Source of the DNA: Falciphora oryzae
Lineage: Eukaryota; Ascomycota; Sordariomycetes; Magnaporthales; Magnaporthaceae
Direction of reading: 5' to 3'
Length of the DNA stretch: 64,000 nucleotides
Assembly (NCBI GenBank): GCA_000733355.1
Contig: JNVV01000009.1
Span: 1,069,605-1,133,604, forward strand
A program made the translations under genes and the position numbers. The first letter of the stretch is position 1; every line of letters starts with the position of its first letter. Below are positions 43,373 through 52,264 of the stretch, piece by piece. A model generated the notes under the pieces. It made no database searches, had not been told where the DNA came from, and was given only the letters and a program-made list of their open reading frames with translations.

Positions 43373-45648
43373 TCACTTCCATGGCTCATCACCCGGTTTC
43401 ACCTGGAACAACAAATCCAGTACCTGCCACTCCATAGACCCCGCCGTTGAGGGTGCCGCCCCGAACGCCCTCCTCCTGGGTTCTAGCCTCATGAGGAGCT
43501 GTCGGAAATCCTGGGACCAGTCGCCCCCACGCGCCCCGCGCAAGTGCATTCTCTCCACCTCGTCCAGGCTTTCGATCTCCAGGGCACTCAGTGAAAGAGG
43601 GACCGGCGACGCAAATGCCTTTAGCCGATCCACTACCTCCCGGCCGTCTTGCGCGGCGGCGAGACGTGTCTCGGGCTCCGCTTGGAAGCCAACAGACCAG
43701 CAGAAGTCCTGGCCGGCCCCGATCTTAGAGTTTTCCTGGCCCACAGAGGGACACACCTGGTGCACACCAAACTCGGCGCCGCAGTTTAGAACAACCAGAT
43801 ACAGGTCTTTATCGGTGTTGTTGTGGAACGTGATCTCCACCAAGGACTTCTCCTCCACCTCATATGTGTTGTACTTTACTTTCGTCTGGAGACGCGAGGC
43901 AGGGTGGCAGAGCCCCATGCCGGCGAGCTCAGACTTGCGGGCCGGTTCCACGGCGGTGATGGAGATTAGAGGCGACGAGGTGCCCACGTATGGATCAGAC
44001 AGGCCTCGCGTCATGGAAAACCGGGCCAGGTGCTCGAGACGCCGAATCAGCGCGTCCAGGTCCTGCTTTGAGGAGGTTGCAGGCAGACGAGACAGGTAGT
44101 CGTTAAAAGCCGGCGTAAATGTGCCCCACACGTCGCTAATGATGAACTTCCCATCCTTTATGGACACGGAGAAAGCGGCATCATCATCGTTGCCTTCATC
44201 AGCACCTTTCAGCTCAAGCCAGGTCCGCCCGCCCGCCTCGTTCTGCGGCTGCCACACTTCCCGTATGCGTTCAGCCACTTGCTCCGCGCCGCAGAAGCGT
44301 ACTGCAAATCTCTTGGCGAGGGGCAGTTTCACCAGCAAAGCGGAACAGCCCGGGGAAATGTGTTCGAGATCGTGCTTCGCCTGCGCTACGAGGACAGCGG
44401 ACGATTCACGCGCCTCAACGCGGAAAACGCGGACGTGACACGCGACTGCGTCGTCCGTAAAACCGAGTCCAGGGTCGCGCCCGTACTTGAGGATGGCGTA
44501 TTCCGAGTCTTTCTCAACGCCGTGCACTTTTGTAAACAAAGTTGAGTTAGTGAATGCCTCTGCCTTACGCAAGAATGACCTAACATCGAGCGAGGATGCG
44601 TACTTTTACCGCCATTCAAGATAACGGTCTGGTCCTCGAGCGCTTTAGCAGGGTTTAACTGCGTCCTCGACACCACGTGTGCGTTGACACGCGAGCGCAC
44701 CGTGCTACTGAAGAAGGAGCGCTTCCAGTCACCAAATATCTGCGGTGTTTGGTTGTACCGGTTGGACTGGATGTTGCCGCGGATCCGCTCGAACAGCGCG
44801 TCGGAGGACACCTGCAGCGGCCCGTTGCGCAGGCTATGTAGCATCCAGTACGTGAACAGACCGTGCTGACCGTTGTGCTCGACCGCCTGCTGCGTGTCAA
44901 GACAGGCTGCCATAACGACAAAGCCCCGAACGGACGTGAACCAGGACGGCTGACTGGCCCAGTGTGCGATGCGGCACATCGTCGCCGGGTCGGGCACGTC
45001 TGCCTCCTGGTCCGACTCGTACACCCCGGATACGCCCCTGAACCTAACGAGCTCGGTTCCGCCGTCGACGCCGCGCAGTGCACCGCCCGAGTAACAACAG
45101 TCGAGGCTCGCCGTGACGACCAGACCCGCGCTCGCCATCTCCTGCATTAGCACGGCCAGCTCGAGATCGCGGAGGTATCGCCCCCCATAGAGAATGTCGC
45201 TGGGTACCAGGGCTTCGTCTTTGTCCGAACGCGAAGGGTCGGCCTTTCTGGCGTCGGCAAACACGGTGGTCGCACGTGCGCCGTGGCCCGAATAGTGGAT
45301 GTAAACTAAATCGCCCTTCTTGGCCTTTTTGGGGATGCGGCTTAACGCTTGCACTATGGACTCGTATGTCGCGTCGGCGTAGCTTCGCCTGTCGAGCTCC
45401 CTGATGTACCGCGCATTTGGCCGAGGCGCGAGGAGCTTGTCGATATGGTCGGGCGGCACGCCGAGCACGTCGACGAGGTATTCCTCGACGGCGAGGACAT
45501 CGTTCACGCAGCCTTCCAGAGGCTCATACGACAGGTTGCGGCCGGCGCCATCAAACCGCCGGGTCGTAGGAGCCTTTCCCTCAACGAGGTAGTGCTCTAC
45601 CCCAATCAGAACCGCCCACTTGTCCGGTTGCTGGTGAGGAGGCGACAT
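43373..45648 (-). CDS. Caspase-like (peptidase C14, metacaspase-type) protein with C-terminal extension
   Basis: Exon 1 45648-44610, intron 44527-44609 (83 bp, CTAAC branch, GT-AG), exon 2 44526-43373; 730 aa, frame consistent. Start MSPPHQQPDKWAVLIG at 45648 places the p20 strand right after the N-terminus. Catalytic His122 in YIHYSGHGA and Cys185 in SLDCCYSGG; other conserved parts are GCVNDV and the basic-residue-binding loop SDKDEALVPSD. After about residue 330 comes an approximately 400-residue extension with no domain I recognise, Trp-rich and probably beta-structured (FHNNTDKDLYLVVLN resembles a DUF4384-like fold often attached to caspase domains). The product is a cysteine peptidase, in metacaspases usually specific for Arg/Lys. 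It neighbours a CHAT protease and two gasdermin-like copies, consistent with a cell-death role. Confidence 0.85.
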
Positions 45649-46907
45649 GGTGATCGCTGAAGTGGGCTTGCTTCTTGGTGCTAATGAATGGCGGTAACCA
45701 TACCAGCTAAGCACACCATCGAAACCTGCGCACTCCCACTCCTCTTTATGTGCAGTGAGGCTCTGCGCTGACGCGGAATGGCGGCCAATTAAGTGCGTCG
45801 CCCAAAAGAGCCGAGTATTTGATTCATCTCGTTCGACGGGGACCCTTTCGCACGCAGCGACAGCATGTAGATGGTGCCTCCAATGAGCAAAGGAAAGTAC
45901 CAGGGACCTCCCGCGACTTGGTATTCTTTCTCGTACCTCTGCCAGTCATGTCACTGCCGAGACAGGGGGAAGGCTGGAGCATCCGGGTATATGCACAATA
46001 GGTGCATGTGGCCTTTTGTTTCGCGACTTGGTGCTGCAGTGTGCTGAGCGATTGCAGCTTCAAGCACCAAGGCTGTCATTCGTTGGACCTCTCGGGAGCT
46101 GAGCTTTCGGTATGGAGGCCTCCAAGCGCGTCGAGACACGACGCGAGACTTGCGGCTTTCATGGCGTCATGAGTCTACCAGTAAACGGCCGCCACATGCC
46201 CCAGCCTGGTGTATTCGTTGTTAATCCCTGCAAATTTGCTCGAATAAGGCATGTGTTGCCCAGCGATAGCGTTCGGCGGCATGTTGGGGCGGACCATTCG
46301 CGGCTGAGAGTGGGGCTGTGGCATGCGGGGTGCGTCCCCTGGGCCAGCCTGGTTTTGTCGGGACCCAAACTGCTAGCCGTAGCGTCCTAGGCGGCCGCCT
46401 TTTAGGTGCGTCGTGCTGAAAGGCAGCGGTGCTGGCAAACGCCAGCCGCGTCGGCAGCCAGGCGGTGGCCAAATCGAGGGCCGTCGAGGTTCTTGGCGGC
46501 TGGAGCCTGGAGCTTCTCGGCGGCTGCACGCTCACAGCTTGTGGAAAGCCAGTCCGCTCATGCGGCTCTAGTACCCCTCCCATGCTGGGCGTAGGTCCCA
46601 CTCTTGCTGGCTGCGACCTTTTCGGCGGCACACATGTGTTCCTTGCATGCAGGGCTCGGCTACCAGTTCAGCCCCTTGCGCTGTTGCTGCCCACATCCAA
46701 GACAATTCTTGCCTCGGCGCTCATATCGCCCGAGAAGGTTGTTCTGCTACTGTGATGAACGACGGGTTGTGCAACACAAAAGGGCTCTGGAGTGTCGACC
46801 TATGGTACTGTGATATACGTCTCCCTTGTCCTTGACAGGGCCCATTCCCAGTCTTCCTTCTCCCGCCTTGTCCTTCGATCCGGCCCAGGCTTGCAAGTCG
46901 GCTCGCC
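45649..46907. other. Spacer with metacaspase promoter, no gene recognised
   Basis: About 1.25 kb. The left end should contain the promoter of the caspase-like gene. ORFs up to 136 codons exist on both strands but overlap each other and show no signature. A GGC-rich, GC-skewed stretch occupies 46400-46560. Confidence 0.4.
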
Positions 46908-47969
46908 TTAGCCGTGGCTAGGCATCACGTCGGGCAACAGGGGCATCAGCTCAAGCCGGCGACCAGGCGGCGACCGTTCAGGGCCCCAGGCAATGTCCTC
47001 CTCGCGCCACATCCGCATCAGGGACGCACTCGCGTCGTCGACGAACCGACTCTCGCCCTCGCTCTCTTTGATAATCTCGAACAGCCTTGCGTTCCAAAAC
47101 GTCCACCGTTCGGGGCCGAGCCCGGATCCTGGCGGGACCGTCACCCCGGCGTCCCTGGCCCTGCGGCCCAGCCCGCTCAGCTCGGCGGCGAGCGGTCCCG
47201 GCATGACGGCCGCCGCGTCGTCACTGAGGCGAAGCAGCCGGGCGGCGGCATGGCGGACAAGGTGTCTGAGGGGCTCGAGGTCGGGCGCGACGGCGCCGCC
47301 GGCGGCCGCCGGGGCCTCCTCGAGCGCGTTGCGCATCACGACCAGGGCGCACACAGCGAGCCCGTCGCCGCCGACGCCCACGGCGAGCAGGCGGCCGAGC
47401 AGGGACGCCAGGCCGGCGCGGTGGGGCCGGGGCATGGCCTGCCACCCCGCAAAGGCGGCGGCAAAGTCCTCCGCCAGGAACGGCATGTCGGTCCAGGCGC
47501 GGGCGCCGTTGGACAGGGCCGCAACGCGCCCGTCGCCCTCGATGTTGCTGGCTGTCGTCCCCGGCTCCTGCTGGTGCTGGCCCCCGTCGTCGCCGCCGAT
47601 CTTGGGGCCCACCGCGGCCGCGCGCAGGACGTCGCCCCTTGCCCTCGCGCTGACAAGCATCAAGACAAGCTCGGCGTGCTTGAGACTGTCGGGCGGCCAC
47701 GTCTTGCCGGCCGCCATGACCCCGTACCACAGGTCGTGGAAGCCCTGTTCGAACGCGGCAAGGTCCGGCGGCAGGCGTGCGGCCATGCTGGTGAGCGCGT
47801 CAATCTTGCTCTCGATCAACAGCGCCAGTCCGCCCGACTCGTCGCCCATCAGCGCGCCCGCGTCCATCTCGGCTCGGACAATGGCCGAAAAGAGCTCGCG
47901 GCGCTCGTGGGGTGGCGCCGAAGGGCCGAGTGCCCTCCACTTGAGCAGGAGAGGGTCGTTTTCCTTCAT
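46908..47969 (-). CDS. DUF3632-like protein
   Basis: Single exon, 353 aa from MKENDPLLLKWRALGP (47969); an ATG ten codons upstream (47999) is also possible. All-helical, Ala/Leu-rich protein with an N-terminal PLLLKWRALGP block, a central conserved segment (CALVVMRNALEE) and a C-terminal ERWTFWNARLFEI motif. This arrangement fits the fungal DUF3632 family, which has no known function and is often found in expanded copy numbers in accessory regions. GC content is much higher than in flanking DNA. No frame breaks. Confidence 0.7.
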   Translation of the reverse strand: MKENDPLLLKWRALGPSAPPHERRELFSAIVRAEMDAGALMGDESGGLALLIESKIDALTSMAARLPPDLAAFEQGFHDLWYGVMAAGKTWPPDSLKHAELVLMLVSARARGDVLRAAAVGPKIGGDDGGQHQQEPGTTASNIEGDGRVAALSNGARAWTDMPFLAEDFAAAFAGWQAMPRPHRAGLASLLGRLLAVGVGGDGLAVCALVVMRNALEEAPAAAGGAVAPDLEPLRHLVRHAAARLLRLSDDAAAVMPGPLAAELSGLGRRARDAGVTVPPGSGLGPERWTFWNARLFEIIKESEGESRFVDDASASLMRMWREEDIAWGPERSPPGRRLELMPLLPDVMPSHG

Positions 47970-48410
47970 GGCGTGTGGGGGGCCGATGCGACTGTGCAAA
48001 TCGTACGCGGGTAGACCGTAAAAGAAGAGGTTCGGGAAGGCAGGTATGCCCGCTGATTAACTCAGGGCACCCGATAGGTGGCCATGGGGATTGAAATACC
48101 TAGGTAGACAAGGTGCTTGGAAGACGAGCGTTGGGCACCAGACCTAGGCAGGTAGGTAGGTAGGTACATGCCAAGGCCCAGGGAGGCCTCCAGGGACGCA
48201 GCCGCCTGGCGCCCACGCCGGCGGGGCTGTGCGGCAACATGAAGGCTGTGCTATTATTGGCAGAGCCAACAGCACCAACTGGACGGTACGAGTGCAAGCG
48301 CCCTCGCCGCTCATCACCAAAGTCTTGGTCACATTTGATCTCACTGCTGCCAACTTCCCATTCTAATTCCCTACATACCATTGCCCGGGCACAAAAGCAC
48401 AGCAGCGATC
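47970..48410. promoter_or_regulatory. Divergent intergenic region, DUF3632 gene / secreted-protein fragment
   Basis: About 440 bp. Contains a GGTAGGTAGGTAGGTA microsatellite at 48149-48165. No TATA box evident. Confidence 0.4.
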
Positions 48411-48726
48411 ATGTCATGTCACTCCATCATTGCGACACTCCTTCTGGCCGCCGTGGCACCGCACGCCTCCGGCCAGACGCGAGGGAACGATCCCTTTCAG
48501 TATTCAGCGGTCTGGCGTGGCGGCCCAGGCGGGAACTCCAGCTTTACCGACATGCTCGTCTGGGACACGCTTGCGATGCTGCCGGCAAGCAACCGCTCTG
48601 TCAAGTTCAGGCCCTTTAAGGGGATAGAGCACCCGCCCACAAAGTACCTGCCGAACCAGACCACCGCCAGGATCTCCAGCTTCTGCGTTGCCGCCCTCGC
48701 CATGAAGGATGTGGCCTACTTCCCGG
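48411..48726 (+). pseudogene. 5' fragment of a secreted-protein gene
   Basis: ATG 48411 opens a frame with a good signal peptide (MSCHSIIATLLLAAVAPHAS, then GQ) followed by about 85 residues with Asn glycosylation sites (NSS, NRS, NQT). The frame runs on to a stop at 48761, but from about 48727 the DNA matches a different gene in another frame (NACHT remnant), so only the 5' part of the original gene remains. I do not recognise the family. Confidence 0.5.
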
Positions 48727-48850
48727 ACGATGCTGCTCTGTGGCATCATCGAAGAGCTTGAGCTCGCCCCCGACACCAAGCTTGCGTACTTCTTCCTCCA
48801 GGCCGCCGACTCTTCTTGCCCAAGTCTTTGTCCGTGCTCTATGCTCTCCT
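48727..48850 (+). pseudogene. NLR NACHT-domain remnant
   Basis: In frame from about 48727 the translation reads RTMLLCGIIEELELAPDT followed by LAYFFLQAADSSC. Fungal NACHT NLRs have a Walker A ending in KTMLLCGII-ELE and, about 15 residues on, a YFFCQATDSR-type strand. Here Walker A Lys is Arg and homology ends after about 40 residues. It is therefore a small fragment of a STAND NTPase gene, joined to the secreted-protein fragment. Confidence 0.55.
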
Positions 48851-49733
48851 CCATCCCAATTTACCTTAAACCTTGCTTACCGGATAAAAGGGGTTACTAT
48901 TGGTCTATATATGCACAGGATATCCAGCGGTACAGGCCCCGGAGGGGCCCTGCACTTTGGGTAGGCCTTAGGAGGGCACGTGCCTACCACGTGCCCTAAA
49001 GCGTGGGCACCCAATAGGCCTGTATATAAGGGCCGGGCTTTGGCCGGCCCCTGTCACAGATAGATCTTTTCCTTTTCATGCAGAATAGAACCGATTCAAC
49101 CACAAGTCGGATCTGCATCACCAGGAACGAGGCCCTCTACTTTGGAGGGCGCGTAGCCCGTGGCTACAGGAGAGCCAACCGACAGTTACTGCATTTCATT
49201 CTACTTTTGGGGAAGGGGAAGAGGTAGCTCCCTGCAGACTTGCCGTTTAAAGCAGCAGGTGATGATCGCATCGCGAATGCTCCCTTTTCGGCAGGTAGCA
49301 GTTCTTATGGCCTTGCGGCAGCACCTTACGCCTGGATTTTATATTGCTATAAATGGGGCTCTTTAGGGTCACCGGCCCTTTGTTTTATACGTGTGCATGC
49401 ACTCGTTCCAGTTTCACTTTTGAAATTTGCGAACCCTGAACAGCTCCGTCTCCGTCGGTCCATAGGGAAATGCTTCCTTCTTAAGCCAAATCGAAGGCTT
49501 GTGACCATGCAAGTCGATACCTTGCGCCAGAATCCTAACACCGTGAAGGAAATGAACTACCAGCTTTTCAGTGTTCTGAACCTCTGCTTAGCGGCTCAGC
49601 ACTTATCTGGCAGAGTAGGCAACTTGACCGAAAGGGGCCCAAAACACTAGGAGCTCGGGACTAATGGCAGTTCTCACAGCTCTCAAGCGCCAGTTTGCTC
49701 CGGACGCTGGTAAAGCCGCCAAGCGCTTGACTA
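48851..49733. other. Spacer with possible LTR-like promoter
   Basis: Contains GGGCACGTGCCTACCACGTGCCC-type palindromes near 48975-49000 and CCTGTATATAAGGGC at 49018-49032 with a following GCCGGGCTTTGGCCGGC hairpin. This resembles an LTR promoter but I cannot find both ends. No gene recognised up to 49733. Confidence 0.4.
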
Positions 49734-50077
49734 AGGGCGTGTACGGCACTAATTCCGGTTTACAGTTTATCCATACAAAATTGATAAACCGCCCACAAAC
49801 CAGTTGATAAATTTGGTTTAAACTTTGCAGCCCTTGTGCAAATCCTCCCCAAAAACCCACGACAAGTACTATCGCCCCAAGCCAACGAGTCGCGTTGATA
49901 GCGCCCCTGTTGTGCACTGTTTCAAGCCCCTGAACAGGAACCCACCTGCGAAACAGGTCCAAAAATACTTCCAAAGGCCTAAGCGTTGCTTTCGCTTGCT
50001 GGAATAAGCTTATTTGGTATCCATAAACCAGTAGGGGGGCCAATAAACTTGTAAACCGTTAGTGCCGTACACGCCCT
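49731..50077. mobile_element. MITE 1 (about 345 bp)
   Basis: Ends AGGGCGTGTACGGCACTAA and its inverted copy TTAGTGCCGTACACGCCCT: 19-bp perfect terminal inverted repeats. The interior shares CCAACGAGTCG.GTTGA and CCCCTGTTGTGCACTGTTTC with MITE 2. No coding capacity. The target duplication is unclear, so the superfamily is not assigned. Confidence 0.85.
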
Positions 50078-50327
50078 ATGTCATGACCTAGAGATATCAG
50101 GGGCAGAACCCGATTAGGTAAGCGTGTGGAGCGCACGCTCCTCCTCCGGAGCGTCCCCTTGAGGGGACGCCCCAGTGGGGAATCTAGCTCCTCCACACTT
50201 GGAGGGCAAGATTCAGCAACGTCAATACAGAGAGATGATCACTGACAACTCGCTACTTTCTCTTGCGCCTTGGACGCTGTGAACCCAGTCCTTCCTGGTA
50301 GAGGAACCCCAAGTCACGACACCCTAA

Positions 50328-50668
50328 GAGGCTGTTTGGCGGTAACTTCGGTTTCCAAGTTTCCCATACTATTTTTGACAACCGCTAGGAAACCGGTTTG
50401 CAAATCCAGTTTAAACTTTTTGGCCCTGGTGAAAATCTCCCCAAAAAACCCACCACAAGTACCATCGACCCAGGCCAACGAGTCGTGTTGACAAAGCCCC
50501 TGTTGTGCACTGTTTCAAGCCTTGCAACGGAACCCACCTACGAAACAGGCCCAAAAATACATGATCGGGAATAGGGGGGGCCCCGGCGTTGTCTCCATAA
50601 GCTTATTTAAAGTTGAAAAACCGGTAGGGGCGCTAAAAAACTTGGAAACCAGCAGAAACAAACAGCCT
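50328..50668. mobile_element. MITE 2 (about 340 bp), related to MITE 1
   Basis: Ends AAGAGGCTGTTTGG at the left; the right end is its imperfect inverted copy (CAAACAGCCTCTT). Further inside, GGTTTCCAAGTTT appears in inverted orientation. The interior (about 50420-50530) is clearly homologous to MITE 1 but the termini differ. GAGGCTG-type ends would fit a hAT-like element, but I see no 8-bp duplication. Confidence 0.75.
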
Positions 50669-50919
50669 CTTCTACTACACGTGCATCATGTTGCTGGAAG
50701 CGTTCGAAATCAGCCCTGAGCCGGAGCCGGCTAGGACGGACCGGCTGGACCACATCCGGCAGCGGGCGGCAGGCGAAATGTTCGAAAAACTTATTTATAA
50801 TGCCGCATTATTTCCTGACGAGTAGTCCGAACATATAGGTTGGCTGTGGAAGAACTTTCGCTGTATTTGGAATATGGGGGAAATATGCAGAAGAAATGGA
50901 GAGGGCATGGAGGAGGGGT
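50669..50919. other. Short spacer, nothing recognised
   Basis: An ATG at 50686 opens a 45-codon acidic ORF (MLLEAFEISPEPEP) without known relatives. It may be the 5' end of a decayed element. Confidence 0.3.
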
Positions 50920-51139
50920 TATGGAATGAGGCCATGAAAGAGGCCATAAAACAGATTTTGGAGAGCCATGGAACAGGTCATGGAAAGGGGCCATGGAAAA
51001 AGGCCATGGAAAGGAGCCATGGAAAAAGTCGATGGAAAGGGGCCATGGAAAAGGCCATGGAAAAGGCCATGGAAAGGAGCCATGGAACAGGTCATGGAAT
51101 AGGTCATGGGAAGGGGTCATGGAAAAAGGCCATGGAAAG
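50920..51139. repeat. 12-bp minisatellite (GGCCATGGAAAA)
   Basis: About 16-18 imperfect copies of a 12-bp unit, variants GGCCATGGAAAA, AGCCATGGAACA and GGTCATGGAAAG. Open in several frames on both strands because 12 is a multiple of three; the resulting Gly/His/Lys/Trp-rich translations are artefacts. It ends exactly where TGTTACGACC (family A-like LTR end) begins. Confidence 0.9.
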
Positions 51140-51335
51140 TGTTACGACCAGAAGCCAGCATGGGGGTCGGCAGGCAGGACGCCACGGAGGGAAGGGCCTG
51201 AGGAAGACCTCCCAACCCCGCACCAGAAATCACCCAAGAGACTATAGATCACGTGACCAGACTCTGTGGATCTGTCGCAGAGTACCAGATCCAAGGGGCG
51301 TAGCGAACATAGCACTTGCTATGGCAGCATAGTAA
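51140..51335. repeat. Possible family A LTR fragment
   Basis: Starts TGTTACGACC like the family A LTR and continues with a diverged GGAGGGAAGGGCC...CCCGC stretch. Only the first tens of bases are convincing. It is followed directly by a family B LTR, echoing the nested arrangement at 20.7 kb. Confidence 0.35.
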
Positions 51336-51891
51336 TGTTACAATCAGGGGTTCTGCTCCTAAGGTAGGGCGCCTCAGGGGTGGACTGTGAGAGCCGATAG
51401 GTAGGCCATTCAAAGTGGGTAGGTTGGGTTGTATTAGGAAGGATTGCAGGCCCAGGCCGGAGGCCTGGGGCGCAAAGATATCTGTGGTGCCTGGTGGTGC
51501 CTCGTCACGTGACCTCTCCAGGCCTCCTACCAGCCATGACAACTGGGGTGCTAGAAGGTGACTTCTGATTGCTTGCCCTAGGGGATACCTAGAAGCTAAC
51601 TTAGGTTGACTGATGCCGAAGCCTCAGTCAAGAACTATCTGCAGTAGGGGAATCCTCCCCCTTTATATACTTGTGACCTTTCTATGTGTTGGCTGCGATA
51701 TGTTTGATCAGTAACATATCAAACATATCACTGTCGCTGAGGGTGATATGTTTGATCAGTAACATATCAGACATATCACCCGTTTGTCACGTGGCCAGGA
51801 GTGCGGGGTAACTTCCGCCTGGTCGGGGCTGCCTGCCCCTGTTAGTAGTCCTTGCCTGCCGTCCTCTCTTCCTGCAGCCACGGTCGTAACA
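51336..51891. repeat. LTR family B, long variant
   Basis: Begins TGTTACAATC and ends CGGTCGTAACA. It shares GAAGCTAACTTAGG.TGACTGATGC, CCTCAGTCAAGAACTATCTG and TATATACTTG with 20764-21145. It is 174 bp longer, mainly through extra sequence after the 5' end and a duplicated ATATGTTTGATCAGTAACAT segment (about 51700 and 51750). No matching flanking 5-mers. Confidence 0.7.
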
Positions 51892-52264
51892 CTAGGGGCC
51901 GGGCTAGGACAGGGCCAATCACGTTGCCGAGCGGATTTCGCTCGACAAAGCGAAAATCGCCTGGCCGAAGCACCGCCGCTAAGACGTCGCCCCCGGAGTG
52001 GCCGCCATCTACTCGGATCCCTCACGCAACTTGCGGTACGGAAAAAACCAGCGCTCGGCGTAGAATCGGACCAACCTTGGGCCGTTAAAGGAGTGGTCCG
52101 CGTGCTTCGATGACAAATGCTCCCACCTCGCTTTTAGGAAGAGGGACTCGAGTTAGCAATCTGCTAGGAGAAAGTGCAGGGGTCCTATAACAACTACGGG
52201 AGTTTGCAAAGAACCAGCCGATATTTTAAGAAGAGAATGAAATAAAAAATGAGATTGAACGATA
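51892..52264. other. 3' flank of the HET gene, no gene seen
   Basis: About 370 bp between an LTR and the HET-domain ORF stop. Nothing recognised. Confidence 0.4.

Noticed and set aside
46914..48021. Two plus-strand ORFs of more than 340 codons opposite the DUF3632 gene.
   Set aside because: Antisense ORFs caused by high GC; only the minus-strand frame gives recognisable family motifs.
50791..51332. ORFs on both strands encoding Trp/Pro/Phe/His- or Gly/His/Lys-rich repeats.
   Set aside because: Products of translating the 12-bp minisatellite.
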